From the NCBI GenBank assembly GCA_002709385.1, contig PAQS01000040.1, positions 62,001 through 126,000 of the forward strand: a stretch of DNA of 64,000 nt, written 5' to 3'. The stretch comes from Waddliaceae bacterium (GTDB taxonomy: Bacteria; Chlamydiota; Chlamydiia; Chlamydiales; GCA-2709385). The first letter of the stretch is position 1. Every line of letters starts with the position of its first letter. The notes under the pieces were generated by a model. The model made no database searches. It saw nothing but the letters and a program-made list of their open reading frames with translations, and was not told where the DNA came from. Shown here piece after piece: positions 1-10,418 of this stretch. The translations under genes and the position numbers were made by a program.

Positions 1-1
1 A

Positions 2-364
2 GAGTATTTCCGTTCTATAGAAAAGGAAGTAATTCACTCACTTTGTGAGATACAAGGCGTAATCATTGCTACTGGTGGTGGTGCTGTTTTAGATAAAAGA
101 AATAGAGAGCGGTTATCTGAGATAGGAAAAATCATCTATTTAAAAATAGGAAAAGAAATTTTGCTAAAGCGTTTGAGTTCTGATCCAATACCAAGCTATT
201 TGCTTGGACAAGAGATCAATCAGGCGATCGACCGTTTACTTATTGAACGAAGTCCTATTTACGAAGACTGTGCCGATTTTACTTTGGATGTAGATGAGGG
301 AACTCTGGAATCCTTACTAGAAAAACTCTCTATTTGTATGGAGAAAGTAAAAAATTATGGCTAG
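2..364 (+). CDS. aroK: Shikimate kinase, C-terminal part (5' end outside window)
   Basis: The frame is open from base 2 to the stop at 364, so only about the last 120 residues are visible and the P-loop lies off the window. The visible part has the family's IIATGGGAV segment (shikimate-binding GGG) and a later RSPIYEDCADF segment, matching the R-x-P-x-Y-x-E-x-A motif of shikimate kinases. The enzyme phosphorylates shikimate with ATP in chorismate synthesis. An internal ATG at 161 would give only 67 residues, but the homology clearly starts further upstream. The stop overlaps the aroC start by 8 bp, so translation is probably coupled. The gene is called aroL in Chlamydia; the choice between aroK and aroL is only naming. 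Confidence 0.88.
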   Translation, partial: EYFRSIEKEVIHSLCEIQGVIIATGGGAVLDKRNRERLSEIGKIIYLKIGKEILLKRLSSDPIPSYLLGQEINQAIDRLLIERSPIYEDCADFTLDVDEGTLESLLEKLSICMEKVKNYG

Positions 365-1448
365 TAATTCATTTGGAACGATTTTCCGAATCACAACATT
401 TGGAGAATCTCATGGAAAAGCGATTGGTGTTGTGATAGATGGCTGCCCCGCTGGTTTAAAAATTTCCTTAAATGAAATTCAAGCTGCGTTAGATTTACGG
501 GCGCCGGGTAGAAATCCATATACTTCTCCAAGAAAAGAAAAAGATCAGGCAGATATTTTATCGGGAGTTTTCGAAGGGAAAACAACTGGAGCGCCTATTT
601 GTATTATTATTCCAAATAAAGATGCTGATTCAAGCAAGTATGAGCCAATAAAAGATATTTTACGTCCAGGACATGCCAATTTTACTTACACAAAAAAGTA
701 TGGGTGTTTTGACTATAGAGGTGGAGGTCGTTCCTCTGCTCGAGAAACAGCATGTCGCGTGGCAGCTGGAGCTGTGGCACGTAAGTTTCTCGAAAGCCAA
801 GGAGTCAGTTTTTATGCTTATCTAAAGGAACTGGGTTCTGTATGCATGGAATCTAATTTAGAATATGCAGAAAATATACGTGGTAACATTTACGAAAGCG
901 ATGTGTTTTGTCCTGACAAAGCAAGCTCTGCAAAAATGCAGTCTCATTTGTTAGCATTAAAAGAATCAGGTGAATCAACAGGTGGTCTTGTTGAACTTCA
1001 GGTTCATTCTTTGCCAGTAGGGCTAGGTGATCCTGTGTATGAAAAACTCGAGGCAAAACTTGCTTCAGCAATGATGAGTCTTCCTGCGAGCAAGGGGTTT
1101 GAAATTGGTAGTGGGTTTGATGCTACTTCGATGTCTGGTTCAGAGCATAATGATTGCTTCTATTCTGATGGAGATCTTGTGAGAACTCATAGCAATTATG
1201 CAGGAGGTACTTTAGGGGGAATTTCTACAGGAATGCCTTTAAGTTGCAGAGTAGCATTTAAACCGACTTCTAGTATCACTAATGAACAAATCACTTGTGA
1301 TTACTCTGGAAATGAAGTGAGGTTTAATTTACCGAAAGGTTCCCGGCATGATCCTTGTGTTGCTATACGAGCTGTTCCAGTTGTTGAAGCAATGGGTGCT
1401 TTGGTTCTTGCAGATACTTTACTTATGAATAGGTGCGCACGATTATGA
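357..1448 (+). CDS. aroC: Chorismate synthase
   Basis: Converts 5-enolpyruvylshikimate-3-phosphate to chorismate using reduced FMN. The 363-residue length is normal. All three family signatures are visible: GESHG at residues 16-20 with the conserved His19, the block GGGRSSARETACRVAAGAVA near residue 120, and RHDPCVAIRAVPVVEAM starting near residue 330 with the catalytic Asp. The ATG overlaps the shikimate kinase stop by 8 bp and the stop overlaps the aroB start in an ATGA. The gene therefore sits in the middle of a translationally coupled aro operon. The order kinase-aroC-aroB-aroDE is that of Chlamydia. Confidence 0.97.
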   Translation: MASNSFGTIFRITTFGESHGKAIGVVIDGCPAGLKISLNEIQAALDLRAPGRNPYTSPRKEKDQADILSGVFEGKTTGAPICIIIPNKDADSSKYEPIKDILRPGHANFTYTKKYGCFDYRGGGRSSARETACRVAAGAVARKFLESQGVSFYAYLKELGSVCMESNLEYAENIRGNIYESDVFCPDKASSAKMQSHLLALKESGESTGGLVELQVHSLPVGLGDPVYEKLEAKLASAMMSLPASKGFEIGSGFDATSMSGSEHNDCFYSDGDLVRTHSNYAGGTLGGISTGMPLSCRVAFKPTSSITNEQITCDYSGNEVRFNLPKGSRHDPCVAIRAVPVVEAMGALVLADTLLMNRCARL

Positions 1449-2506
1449 GACAGTTATTTTCTTTAGAAAATATTTTAGAAAATACACATTTGGCTGAAAT
1501 TTGTCAGAATTTAGCATCTCGAGCTGTGATCATTACAGATAGTAATGTAGAGAAACTTTATGGGAAGGCAATTAAGAAAGCTCTTGATGCTCCTATTATA
1601 GCATTTCCTGCAGGAGAACAGAGTAAAACTCGAGTGACAAAAGAAATGATTGAAGACCAGATGTTAGAGTCTGGTATGGGACGAGATTCCTGTATTGTAG
1701 CATTAGGAGGGGGAGTCGTTACTGATCTTGCGGGTTATGTAGCTGCTACTTATTGCCGAGGCATTCCTTTTCTTAGTATTCCAACGACATTGCTCGCTAT
1801 GGTTGACGCTTCTATTGGGGGTAAGACCGGAGTGAATGTCCCTCAAGGAAAAAACTTAATTGGTGCGTTTCATCCTGCTCATTCGATCATTATTGATGTG
1901 AAATTTCTGAGAACTCTTTCTTTAGATGAATATCGGAATGGTTTAGCTGAAGTCGTAAAACATGGTCTTATTTGTGATCTTGAATATTTTTCTGAAATAG
2001 AAGCTCATTTAGATGAGATCATGGCACGAGATGAAGCCCGTTTACAATCTATCGTTAAACGAAGCTATGAAATCAAATCAGGAATTGTTTCTGCTGATGA
2101 AAAAGAAGCCGGGTTTCGTCGTATTTTAAACTTTGGGCATACCATAGCTCATGCTATTGAAATCGTCAGCGACTACAAAATTTCTCATGGCCATGCTGTT
2201 GCTATAGGATGTATTGTGGAAGCTTTTCAAGCTATGCGTTTGGGACACTTAGACCAAGATGAATTTCTTCGAATTGTCTGGGTTTTTAAAGCATTAGGCT
2301 TTCCTTTAGATTTGCAACTAAGCCCTGAGCCTTTGTTGAAGGTGATGGGAATGGATAAGAAATCTCTTAAAGGAGTTCCGCGTTTTGTCATGCTAGAAGA
2401 ACTAGGTAAAGTTCTGCCTTTTGATGGAGAATTTTGTACCACGTTGTCTCCTGAATTAGTAGAAGACGCCTTACAGTGGATGTGTCATGATTTGCCTCGT
2501 TATTAG
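1445..2506 (+). CDS. aroB: 3-dehydroquinate synthase
   Basis: NAD- and metal-dependent cyclisation of DAHP to 3-dehydroquinate, step two of the shikimate pathway. Visible motifs are the NAD-binding GGGVVTDLAGYVAATY block, PTTLLAMVDASIGGKTGVN, LAEVVKHGLI, and the zinc-ligand stretches LNFGHTIAHAIE and SHGHAVAIG. I chose the ATG at 1445, which forms an ATGA overlap with the aroC stop and has AGGTG about 10 bases upstream. A GTG at 1433 would add four residues. The length of 353 residues is typical. The 3' end overlaps aroDE by 20 bp. Confidence 0.96.
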   Translation: MRQLFSLENILENTHLAEICQNLASRAVIITDSNVEKLYGKAIKKALDAPIIAFPAGEQSKTRVTKEMIEDQMLESGMGRDSCIVALGGGVVTDLAGYVAATYCRGIPFLSIPTTLLAMVDASIGGKTGVNVPQGKNLIGAFHPAHSIIIDVKFLRTLSLDEYRNGLAEVVKHGLICDLEYFSEIEAHLDEIMARDEARLQSIVKRSYEIKSGIVSADEKEAGFRRILNFGHTIAHAIEIVSDYKISHGHAVAIGCIVEAFQAMRLGHLDQDEFLRIVWVFKALGFPLDLQLSPEPLLKVMGMDKKSLKGVPRFVMLEELGKVLPFDGEFCTTLSPELVEDALQWMCHDLPRY

Positions 2507-3890
2507 TGGTCCTACTTATGAAGATGCTTACAAGCAGATAGTCAATGGACGAGACAAAGCAGATCGTTTGGAGTTTCGTTTAGACCTCTTTCATTTTTCT
2601 TCATTTTCTCAAATCAAAGATTTAATGAAGCTTTCTTCTTTACCAACCCTATTTACTCTGCGTCCTCTGAGCCAAGGTGGAAAGTACAAAGGAAACGAAA
2701 TAGAACGCTTAGAACAATTGAAACTTTTAGCTGATTTGGAACCTAGTTTTCTAGATTTAGAGTATAATGTTTCAGATGACTTTTTAGAGCAACTTAGGAA
2801 AAAGCACCCTTCTGTAAAAATTTTACGCTCTTATCATAATTTTGAAGAAACTCCTTCTAATTTAGATCAATTTTTGTCTTTTGTAGGAGATGAAATCAAA
2901 ATTTCTTGTAAGGCGAATTCCAGTTTGGATAGTTTTCGACTGTTAAATTTTTCTAGAAAGCATCCAAAAGTCATTTCTGTAGCTATGGGAGAATACGGGG
3001 AATTTGCAAGAGTTTTAGCAAGGTCTACCTATGCTTGTAGTGGAAAAAATGATGTGATTGCGCCAGGGCAACTACCTATAGATGAACTTGTTGATTTGTA
3101 TGCTTATCCGTCTATTTCTTCTTCCACTTGTTTTTATGGCCTTCTCGGAGACCCTATTACACAGAGTATTGGACACCTCGTACACAACGATATCTACCAA
3201 AAAGCAAAAATCAACGCAGTGTATGTAAAAATTCGAACAGGGAGAGAAGATCTTGAAAAAGTTTTAAAAAAGGCAATCGAATACGGATTTAAAGGGTTTA
3301 GTATCACTATGCCTTTGAAAGAAGAAATCATTCCTTTTTTAGATCATATAGATGAAAAAGCTAGGGCGATAGGCGCGGTCAACACCGTAACAGTAAAAGA
3401 AAATCTTTTATATGGAACAAATACAGATGCTGATGGAGCTGCAGATGCTCTCGAAAAACAAATACCTTTAGAAGGGAAAGAAATTATTTTGCTTGGAGCA
3501 GGAGGGGCTGCCAAAGCGTTTGCATATGAGGTAATCGCAAGAGGTGCAAAACTTCGAATACTCAATCGTAATGTAGAGCGAGCGAAGCAATTAGCTCATA
3601 CTCTGTCTTGTTCATATGGTGATATTGCTTCTATGTCAGATTATGCAAAAAAGTCTTATGATATTTTAGTTAATAGTACACCTTCGCACATGCCAATAGA
3701 AAAAAAATTAATCCCGTCAGATGCTTTTGTGATGGACATGACAGTAAATCCTGTTGAAACAGATTTTATTTGTGCTGCGAAGGATAAAGGATCTTCTGTT
3801 GTTTATGGACGTGAGATGTTTTTACGGCAGGCATTAGGACAAATCAATTTATGGTTTGGTCAAAATTTCCAAGAGTTTTTTTCAGAATAA
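2487..3890 (+). CDS. aroDE: Bifunctional 3-dehydroquinate dehydratase (type I) / shikimate dehydrogenase
   Basis: Two consecutive pathway enzymes are fused in 467 residues. Residues about 1-205 are a class I dehydroquinase: ADRLEFRLDLF, LFTLRP, the catalytic His in RSYHNFEETP, the Schiff-base Lys in KISCKA, and MGEYGEFARVL. Residues about 215-467 are AroE: YGLLGDPITQSIGHLVHN for shikimate binding, GFSITMPLKEE with the catalytic Lys, a conserved TDADG Asp, the NADP loop LLGAGGAAKAFA and a basic LNRNVERA stretch. The fusion is the form found in Chlamydia and in plants. The start overlaps aroB by 20 bp. No aro gene follows, so this is the operon end. Confidence 0.95.
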   Translation: MICLVISGPTYEDAYKQIVNGRDKADRLEFRLDLFHFSSFSQIKDLMKLSSLPTLFTLRPLSQGGKYKGNEIERLEQLKLLADLEPSFLDLEYNVSDDFLEQLRKKHPSVKILRSYHNFEETPSNLDQFLSFVGDEIKISCKANSSLDSFRLLNFSRKHPKVISVAMGEYGEFARVLARSTYACSGKNDVIAPGQLPIDELVDLYAYPSISSSTCFYGLLGDPITQSIGHLVHNDIYQKAKINAVYVKIRTGREDLEKVLKKAIEYGFKGFSITMPLKEEIIPFLDHIDEKARAIGAVNTVTVKENLLYGTNTDADGAADALEKQIPLEGKEIILLGAGGAAKAFAYEVIARGAKLRILNRNVERAKQLAHTLSCSYGDIASMSDYAKKSYDILVNSTPSHMPIEKKLIPSDAFVMDMTVNPVETDFICAAKDKGSSVVYGREMFLRQALGQINLWFGQNFQEFFSE

Positions 3891-3937
3891 AGACAACGTC
3901 TTGCAAGCATCCTCTTATTGAAATACAATAGGCAGAC

Positions 3938-6106
3938 GTGTTTGATGAAATGGACCAAAATTTAATGATGACTCAATCAGATTTACTAAATCCTGAGCAA
4001 AAAGCTGCAATAGAACATTTTGAAGGACCCTTATTGGTCTTAGCTGGAGCGGGCTCTGGAAAAACGCGAGTAGTCACCCATCGTATTGTAAATTTGATTG
4101 AAATGGGGATTCCTGCATCTGACATTTTAGCTGTTACTTTTACTAATAAAGCTGCAGGAGAGATGAAAGAGCGTGTTCTTTCTCTCACGCATAGTAAAGT
4201 AATGATTTCCACATTTCACAGTCTTGGAGCAAAAATTCTTCGAGAGTCGATCACAGCATTGGGCTACTCTTCTGATTTTACGATTTATGACCAAGAAGAT
4301 GTAATTAAGCTAGTGAAGTCTTTGTTGCTTCCTTTAGGAGTGAAAGAAAAGGGAGAAGCTAAGCAAATTCATTCACTAATTTCACGGCATAAAAATGATT
4401 TTATTGCGCCAAGCGAAGTGAATCATAGTGAATTAACAACCGAAACGGAGATGCGATTTCCTGAGGTCTATGCTCAATACCAGGCAAAATTAAAAGAATA
4501 CAATGCTGTAGATTTTGATGACTTACTGTATTTAGTTGTACGTCTATTTAGAGAATGTCCGGAAGTACTAGAAAAGTACCAACGTCGTTGGTCTTTTGTT
4601 TTGGTGGATGAGTATCAGGATACCAATGTTGTACAGTATATGATGATACGTTGTCTTGTAGAGCGTACGGGAAATTTGATGGTTGTAGGTGATCCAGACC
4701 AATCGATTTACTCTTGGCGTGGGGCGAACATCAATAATATTCTAAATTTTGAGCGAGACTATGCTGGAGCAAAAGTGATTCAGCTAGAGCAAAATTACCG
4801 AAGTACAGAGCATATTCTTTCAGCTGCGAACTCTCTGATTCGTCGAAATGGACATCGTTATGAAAAGCATTTATGGAGTGATCTTGGAGCTGGAGAAAAA
4901 ATTTGTTTGTATCAAGCTCAGAATGAGCATGACGAAGCAGATTATGTTCTAAAGCAAATCAAATATTTTAGCTTGAAGAAATCTATGGCCTATAAAGACA
5001 TGGTCATTTTTTATCGTACCAACTTTCAGTCACGGGTTTTTGAAGATAAGCTCATCCGTGCACAAATACCTTATGTCATTGTAGGTGGTGTATCCTTCTA
5101 CCAGCGTAGAGAAATTAAAGATATTTTAGCTTATTTACGCTTGGTTCATTCAGGAACAGATTTCCTTTCATTTGAGCGCACAGTCAATATGCCTAAGAGA
5201 GGGATTGGTCCAGCCACCATTGATAAAATTCGTCTTGCTTCCATTGAAGCTCAAATGCCAATTGTTGAGTATTGTGAATGGCTTGTCAGTGGATCTAAGC
5301 CAGCTTTTAAAATATCAGCGAAAGTAATGAGTGGTTTGACAGAGTATATTGGAGCGATTCGAAATCTACGAGCTTTAAGTAAAACACTTTCTCTTGCAGA
5401 GCTTGTAGTACAAACGATTGAAAAAGTACGTTATGAAAGTGTTTTGCGTTTGGATATGGAAACGTTTGAAGATCGCAAAGCAAACTTGGACCAGCTAGTA
5501 ACTAAAGCTGCGGAATGGGATTCTCTTGATCAAGAAAAACAGTTAGAAAGTTTTTTACAAGAATTGACGCTTAAAACTGATTTAGATCAGGTAGATGATG
5601 CTCATGATCGTTTGAATTTGATGACGATTCATAATGGTAAAGGTTTAGAATTTCCTCTTGTGTTTATGGTAGGGATGGAAGAAGATTTATTTCCTCATGC
5701 TAATTCTCGTCGAGGAGGAGAAGAAGCATTAGAAGAAGAGCGTCGTCTTTGCTACGTAGGTATTACTCGAGCTAAGCAACAGTTATTCATGACTCATGCA
5801 GACTATCGCTTTTTATGGGGATCTTCCCGTTCAATGAGAAAAAGTCGTTTTCTTAGAGAATTACCTGCCGAACATATTGAAGAAGAAGAAGAATCATATG
5901 AAGAATATGGTGTTGACCTAGGAGAGGAAGGTCTATTAGCTGGGATCTTTGAAGGAGATATGGTTTTTCATAAGGAATTTGGAATAGGTGAAGTTCAAAA
6001 AGTCTTCAAGGGTAGCTTAGGTTTAAGTTATGAAGTCTATTTTCAAAATGATTCATCAATACGTACATTAGTAGCAAAGTATGCAAAACTACGTCGCTTG
6101 GATTAG
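3938..6106 (+). CDS. uvrD: UvrD/PcrA-type superfamily 1 DNA helicase
   Basis: ATP-dependent 3'-5' helicase for nucleotide-excision and mismatch repair or replication-fork clearance. All SF1A motifs are present: Walker A GAGSGKT at residues 37-43, AVTFTNKAAGEMK (Ia), VLVDEYQDTN (II), VVGDPDQSIYSWRGA (III), QLEQNYRST (IV), MTIHNGKGLEFPLVF (V) and EEERRLCYVGITRAK (VI). The C-terminal MVFHKEFGIGEVQKVF segment is the Tudor-like domain seen in PcrA/UvrD that binds RNA polymerase. The length, 722 residues, is typical. GTG 3938 has AGG five bases upstream; ATGs at 3950 and 3965 are alternatives. It follows aroDE by 47 bp. Confidence 0.94.
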   Translation: MFDEMDQNLMMTQSDLLNPEQKAAIEHFEGPLLVLAGAGSGKTRVVTHRIVNLIEMGIPASDILAVTFTNKAAGEMKERVLSLTHSKVMISTFHSLGAKILRESITALGYSSDFTIYDQEDVIKLVKSLLLPLGVKEKGEAKQIHSLISRHKNDFIAPSEVNHSELTTETEMRFPEVYAQYQAKLKEYNAVDFDDLLYLVVRLFRECPEVLEKYQRRWSFVLVDEYQDTNVVQYMMIRCLVERTGNLMVVGDPDQSIYSWRGANINNILNFERDYAGAKVIQLEQNYRSTEHILSAANSLIRRNGHRYEKHLWSDLGAGEKICLYQAQNEHDEADYVLKQIKYFSLKKSMAYKDMVIFYRTNFQSRVFEDKLIRAQIPYVIVGGVSFYQRREIKDILAYLRLVHSGTDFLSFERTVNMPKRGIGPATIDKIRLASIEAQMPIVEYCEWLVSGSKPAFKISAKVMSGLTEYIGAIRNLRALSKTLSLAELVVQTIEKVRYESVLRLDMETFEDRKANLDQLVTKAAEWDSLDQEKQLESFLQELTLKTDLDQVDDAHDRLNLMTIHNGKGLEFPLVFMVGMEEDLFPHANSRRGGEEALEEERRLCYVGITRAKQQLFMTHADYRFLWGSSRSMRKSRFLRELPAEHIEEEEESYEEYGVDLGEEGLLAGIFEGDMVFHKEFGIGEVQKVFKGSLGLSYEVYFQNDSSIRTLVAKYAKLRRLD

Positions 6107-6115
6107 GGAGTAAGC

Positions 6116-6985
6116 ATGGACGCGGTATTAGGGAGGCAGCTAAGTAAAGAACAGCTGCAGAGTTTTAAAAATAATGGATTTCTTTGCTTACCAGAGTTTA
6201 TCAGTGATGATGATTGTGAAATCATGCGAGATCGAGCAGCAAAACTAGTGCAAGAGTACGAAGTACCTAAAGATTGCGCTGTATTTTCAACGGGTCGTGA
6301 TAGTCAAACTCGAGATGAATATTTTGTAAACTCAGCTCGTAAGGTTTCTTTCTTTTTTGATGAGCATGCGTTTGATGAAAATGGGGAATTGTGCCGTTCT
6401 AAAGAGCTTTCGATTAATAAAATTGGACATGCTCTTCACGATTTTGATCCTCTGTTTCGCCGTTTCTCCTATCAAGAAAAAATCAAAAGCCTTTTAGAAG
6501 ATTTAGGATTTTCTTCACCTCAAATCATACAATCGATGTTTGTTTTTAAACAGGCAGGGATTGGTGGTGAGGTTCCTCCTCATCAGGATTCTACATTTAT
6601 CTATACAGATCCTGATACTACAATAGGTTTATGGTTCGCTCTAGAAGATGCCACTGTAGATAATGCGTGTCTCTGGGCTCTTCCTGGAGGGCACAAACAG
6701 CCATTAGCTATGCGTTTCTGTCGACATGAGAATGGAACGTTAGATTGGAATGTATTTGATAAAACTCATTGGGATAAAGATGACATGATTCCTTTAGCTG
6801 TTCCGAAAGGATCGCTCGTCATTTTACATGGTCATTTGCCACATATGAGCTATCCTAACCGCTCGACGTCATCGAGAAATGCTTATACTTTACATTGTAT
6901 TGATCGTAGTAGCCAATACCCCAAAGATAATTGGCTACAAGATACGAGAGAAAGGCCTTTCCAATTATTTGATCTCACTCTATAG
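6116..6985 (+). CDS. Phytanoyl-CoA dioxygenase (PhyH) family Fe(II)/2-oxoglutarate oxygenase
   Basis: The 289-residue protein has the PhyH family layout. An N-terminal LSKEQLQSFKNNGFLCLPEF segment is typical. The iron ligands are His156 and Asp158 (PPHQDSTF) and probably His243 in LPHMSYPNRS, with Arg254 placed to bind the 2-oxoglutarate carboxylate. The WALPGGHK segment is also family-like. Members hydroxylate varied substrates (acyl-CoAs, ectoine, small molecules), and nothing here fixes the substrate. It starts 9 bp after the helicase with a GGGAG ribosome site. Its 3' end overlaps the convergent methyltransferase gene by 6 bp. Family assignment is firm; function is open. Confidence 0.85.
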   Translation: MDAVLGRQLSKEQLQSFKNNGFLCLPEFISDDDCEIMRDRAAKLVQEYEVPKDCAVFSTGRDSQTRDEYFVNSARKVSFFFDEHAFDENGELCRSKELSINKIGHALHDFDPLFRRFSYQEKIKSLLEDLGFSSPQIIQSMFVFKQAGIGGEVPPHQDSTFIYTDPDTTIGLWFALEDATVDNACLWALPGGHKQPLAMRFCRHENGTLDWNVFDKTHWDKDDMIPLAVPKGSLVILHGHLPHMSYPNRSTSSRNAYTLHCIDRSSQYPKDNWLQDTRERPFQLFDLTL

Positions 6986-8149
6986 ATCAATAATTTCTGG
7001 ATAAAGATTCATTTCGTTTAGCATGCTTTCGATTTCATTATGGTAAATCGGATTCATGATGATGACGATATCAGGTTTGTATTCAGCAAGAAAGCTAGGT
7101 GAAACAATACGTTGTCCTGTTCCTGCCATGTATTTGCCATCTTTGTAAGGATTGACATCTACTGCGTAAGAGATTTCGTCGTGAATTCCTAGTCTACTGA
7201 GAAAAGCAACTCCCTTAGAGCCACCACCCCAAATGACGGCTTTTAGTTGCTTTTCTTTAATTTCTTTCAAACGTTCTTTCCATTTTTGAACAAGAGCGCT
7301 ATCTTTTTCTAAAAATTGATTAATTCTTGATTTTGTTTTTTCTAGAGAGTGAGAAGAGCTAGTTTTCATTTTTGTACTAGGAACAGCTTCGATCATAAGA
7401 TATTGATCTTGATAGTCGGTCCATACATCTTTTATTTCAAAACCACAGTCTTCGAAAAGATGTGTAAGTGACTCTTTAGTAAAATAAGAACAATGTTCGT
7501 AATAAATGTCCCAAAATGCAGCCTCATTGAGTACGTAAGACATATTTGGTACCTGGAAAAAGACGAGTGCTTGCTCTGATTGGTTTAAGCTTTTACGAAC
7601 TGTTGTGATAAATTCTTTTGTGTTTGGAATATGTTCTAAAGTCATTTTGCAACAGACAAAATCAGCCTTGTAATCTTGGTATTTTTCACTATAGAAGTCG
7701 ACTACAACTTCCATATTTCCTTTTATTTGTGAAGGTTTGCGATCACTAACATATGCTGGGTCAAATCCTACAACATCGCAGCTACCCAAATCACATAACA
7801 AAGCAAGAAACTCACCTTTACCACAGCCAATTTCAATCACTTTTCTTCCATGAAGCTGGTGTTTTTCTATGAGTGTTTCTGCTAGTTGTTTATGAAAAGC
7901 ACGAAAGGTAGGAGAAAATCCCTGTGTTTCTTCATATTTTTCAGAGTACTGGTGAACAGAAGGATCAAACGCTGTATTATAAATAAAACTACAGTCTTTA
8001 CAAAGGCCCAGTGAAATATCGCCCTTTGGAAACTCTAAAGCTTCTTTCTCACTATCTAAGAGAAGAGTATTGTGAACGGGTGTGTTTTTTACTTCGAAAA
8101 AAGTTTCAATATCGTTTGCAAAGCAATTAGGACATATATATTCGTTCAT
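6980..8149 (-). CDS. SAM-dependent C-methyltransferase of the NovU/TylC3 type (paralogue 1)
   Basis: The 389-residue protein has the three-part layout of deoxysugar C-methyltransferases. An N-terminal zinc-binding-like segment has CxxC at Cys6/9 and Cys50/53. A central class I Rossmann domain carries motif [12 protein letters not shown] near residue 104 and GFDPA. A C-terminal domain has [14 protein letters not shown] and YMAGTGQRI. Related enzymes methylate NDP-4-keto-6-deoxysugars. It is the last gene of a five-gene minus-strand operon, and its ATG overlaps the preceding stop as ATGA. The neighbouring paralogue shares the layout (CxxC pair, KYMAG), pointing to an old duplication. Exact substrate unknown. 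Confidence 0.82.
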   Translation of the reverse strand: MNEYICPNCFANDIETFFEVKNTPVHNTLLLDSEKEALEFPKGDISLGLCKDCSFIYNTAFDPSVHQYSEKYEETQGFSPTFRAFHKQLAETLIEKHQLHGRKVIEIGCGKGEFLALLCDLGSCDVVGFDPAYVSDRKPSQIKGNMEVVVDFYSEKYQDYKADFVCCKMTLEHIPNTKEFITTVRKSLNQSEQALVFFQVPNMSYVLNEAAFWDIYYEHCSYFTKESLTHLFEDCGFEIKDVWTDYQDQYLMIEAVPSTKMKTSSSHSLEKTKSRINQFLEKDSALVQKWKERLKEIKEKQLKAVIWGGGSKGVAFLSRLGIHDEISYAVDVNPYKDGKYMAGTGQRIVSPSFLAEYKPDIVIIMNPIYHNEIESMLNEMNLYPEIIDL

Positions 8150-9378
8150 CCAACGATCCTAGGCTTTGGAATAGGAATAATAAATTTTCCACCTCTCGCG
8201 CGGAATTCCTCTTGTTGTTGCATGATTTCTTCTGCAAAATTCCAAGCTAAATTCAAAAGAAAATCCGGCTTATCTTCTATTAATTTACTTGGATCAAGAA
8301 TAGGAATATGGCACCCAGCCATATACTTTCCATGTTTGAATTCGTTAAGGTCAACGATGTAATCTAAAGTATTTTTATCGATTCCTACATAACTGAGCAT
8401 CGTGCAGGCTTTTGCAGCCGCGCCATATCCGGCTATTCTGTATCCTTTTTGCTTTAAATCACGCAATAATTCAGAAAGTTCGTTCTTGATACCCTGTACT
8501 TTTTTGATAAAGGTATTGTAGTACTTTATATCTTCTATTCCTTGGGCTTTTTCTTCTGCAAGCATTGCTATGACAGTTGAGCTTGTTTCTTCTTTCTTTT
8601 CTATAAATAAACGAAGAGAGCCACCGTGAATACTAGTACGAACAATATGATTCAAATAAAGCCCATGTGAACGTAGTGCTAAATCTAAAGAAGTGACAGA
8701 AAAGTAGCACAGATGTTGATGGTAAATGGTGTCAAATTCTGCCTTATTAATGAGATCCATTAAGTATGGAACTTCGATTACAGCCATTCCTGTCTTTTTC
8801 AAGATAATACTCATGCCTGTAATAAAACCTGAAAGGTTATCCACATGGGCTAAGACATTATTAGCAAGGAACAAATCTGCTTGCATACCATCGTCTTTTA
8901 ACTCTTGTGCAAGCTCTTGATTGAAGAATTTTTGTAGTGTTCGTACTCCTTCAATATTTGCTTTTTTTACAGGGCCTTCTGCTGGATCAATACCAAGAAC
9001 TGGTATACCGTGATTAACGAAATTACGAAGCATACAACCATCGTTACTTGCAGCTTCAACTACAAGGCTATCGCTGGTCAAATTCCGAGATTCAATAAGG
9101 TCTTCTGCACTTGATTTAAAGTGTTGAATAAGTTGGGGAGAAATAGATGAAAAGTACGGGTAGTCACGACAGAATAAAATTTCAGGAGGAAGGGTTTCTG
9201 CAATTTGTACAAGACTACAGTTTTGGCAAAGGTTCACTGTGAGTGGGGCATTATGTTCTTCACAACAGTTAAGTTCTTGTTTGGTAAGAAGATCGTCAGC
9301 TAGAGGAGTAGTTCCTAATGAGATCAGCTCACTAAGATTTTCTGATCCACAAGAACGGCAATGTTTTTCTGTTTTCAT
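8146..9378 (-). CDS. SAM-dependent C-methyltransferase of the NovU/TylC3 type (paralogue 2)
   Basis: The 410-residue protein has the same architecture as the next gene. Cys7/10 and Cys51/54 form two CxxC pairs, [15 protein letters not shown] is motif I with GIDPAEG after it, and the C-terminal domain has [18 protein letters not shown] and [21 protein letters not shown] near residue 22 is characteristic of sugar C-methyltransferases. I chose ATG 9378, which overlaps the SDR stop as ATGA and has GGAG about 10 bases upstream. A start at 9405 would add nine residues inside the upstream gene. It probably acts on the CDP-sugar made by its operon neighbours, but the substrate is inferred. Confidence 0.82.
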   Translation of the reverse strand: MKTEKHCRSCGSENLSELISLGTTPLADDLLTKQELNCCEEHNAPLTVNLCQNCSLVQIAETLPPEILFCRDYPYFSSISPQLIQHFKSSAEDLIESRNLTSDSLVVEAASNDGCMLRNFVNHGIPVLGIDPAEGPVKKANIEGVRTLQKFFNQELAQELKDDGMQADLFLANNVLAHVDNLSGFITGMSIILKKTGMAVIEVPYLMDLINKAEFDTIYHQHLCYFSVTSLDLALRSHGLYLNHIVRTSIHGGSLRLFIEKKEETSSTVIAMLAEEKAQGIEDIKYYNTFIKKVQGIKNELSELLRDLKQKGYRIAGYGAAAKACTMLSYVGIDKNTLDYIVDLNEFKHGKYMAGCHIPILDPSKLIEDKPDFLLNLAWNFAEEIMQQQEEFRARGGKFIIPIPKPRIVG

Positions 9379-10418
9379 GATTTTTGCATCTCCTTTTGTG
9401 TCCAATAAAGCTTGGAATCGATGCTGTCTTGCTTGATAAGTTTTTTAATATGTGAAACCCTGCGATAGCGAGGTCCTTCAAATTCATTAAGCTCTAAACC
9501 ATATTCTTTAAACGAATCTAGTAGCTCACCGACTCCTTTATAAGCAGTCCATTGAGGTTGGTAGTTGGGTAAAGCACGATGAATTTTGGTAAAATCTACT
9601 CGGTAGCTTCGTTTGTCTTCTTGTGCATCTGCAGAAAATGTGATTTGACAATCAGGCATATTAAGCTGAACGATCTGAGCAATATCTCTTACCTGAAAAT
9701 TTTCCTCGGTGATGCCAACATTGAAAGCTTCATTATGAATGAGTTCAATTGGAGCTGTTAAAGCCGCTGTAAATGCTCTTGAAATATCCTCTATGTGTAC
9801 AATAGGTCTCCAAGAATTACCTTTACTTTTTAAATGGATATTTCCTGTTGTGTATGCCCAAGCTGTGAGGTTGTTTAAGACTAAATCAAAACGCAAACGA
9901 GGAGAATAACCATAAGCAGTAGCACTACGCATGTAAGTGGGATGGAATGTATCGCAAGCAAGCTTTTGAAGATCTTTTTCAGATAGTACTTTTGAATGTC
10001 CATAAGGAGTAATGGGGTTTAAATTAGATTCTTCTGTGAGCCAATCTTCGCCTGCAGCTCCGTAATTGCTACAGGAGCTTGAAAAAATAAATCGACGAAC
10101 ACCAGCAGCTTTTGCCATTTTTGCAAGATGAATGGTAGCTTCATGATTTAATTCATAAGTGAGAGGTGGATCTAAATCAGAAAGAGGATCATTTGAAAGA
10201 GCCGCTAAGTGTATTACAGCTTCAAAGCCTTTTAAATCTTCTACACGAACATTTCGAATATCTTTAACGATTTCAGGGAATATACTGGGATTTTTCCCAT
10301 ATGTACAAGTGCGATAAAAATCTGTATCCAAACCAACTACATCGCAGCCATGCTCTTTCAGCATGGGGGCAAGAACACAACCAATATATCCATTATGACC
10401 TGTTACTAAGACACGCAT
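9375..10418 (-). CDS. NAD-dependent epimerase/dehydratase (extended SDR), nucleotide-sugar type
   Basis: The extended short-chain dehydrogenase of 347 residues has the NAD loop TGHNGYIG at residues 6-13, HLAALSNDP, the catalytic Ser in FSSSCSNYG near 113, and Tyr139/Lys143 in PYGHSK (YxxxK). Its place after the cytidylyltransferase RfbF suggests it works on a CDP-sugar, as a dehydratase, epimerase or ketoreductase. Sequence inspection alone cannot decide which. It lacks the long insertions I would expect of a typical RfbG CDP-glucose 4,6-dehydratase, but I could not align it. The start overlaps rfbF by 13 bp. Confidence 0.82.
   Translation of the reverse strand: MRVLVTGHNGYIGCVLAPMLKEHGCDVVGLDTDFYRTCTYGKNPSIFPEIVKDIRNVRVEDLKGFEAVIHLAALSNDPLSDLDPPLTYELNHEATIHLAKMAKAAGVRRFIFSSSCSNYGAAGEDWLTEESNLNPITPYGHSKVLSEKDLQKLACDTFHPTYMRSATAYGYSPRLRFDLVLNNLTAWAYTTGNIHLKSKGNSWRPIVHIEDISRAFTAALTAPIELIHNEAFNVGITEENFQVRDIAQIVQLNMPDCQITFSADAQEDKRSYRVDFTKIHRALPNYQPQWTAYKGVGELLDSFKEYGLELNEFEGPRYRRVSHIKKLIKQDSIDSKLYWTQKEMQKS

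Noticed and set aside
3896-3940. ACGTCT/AGACGT repeat ending at the GTG start of the helicase gene
   Set aside because: Only six bases with about 30 between; expected by chance, and the start codon choice itself is uncertain.
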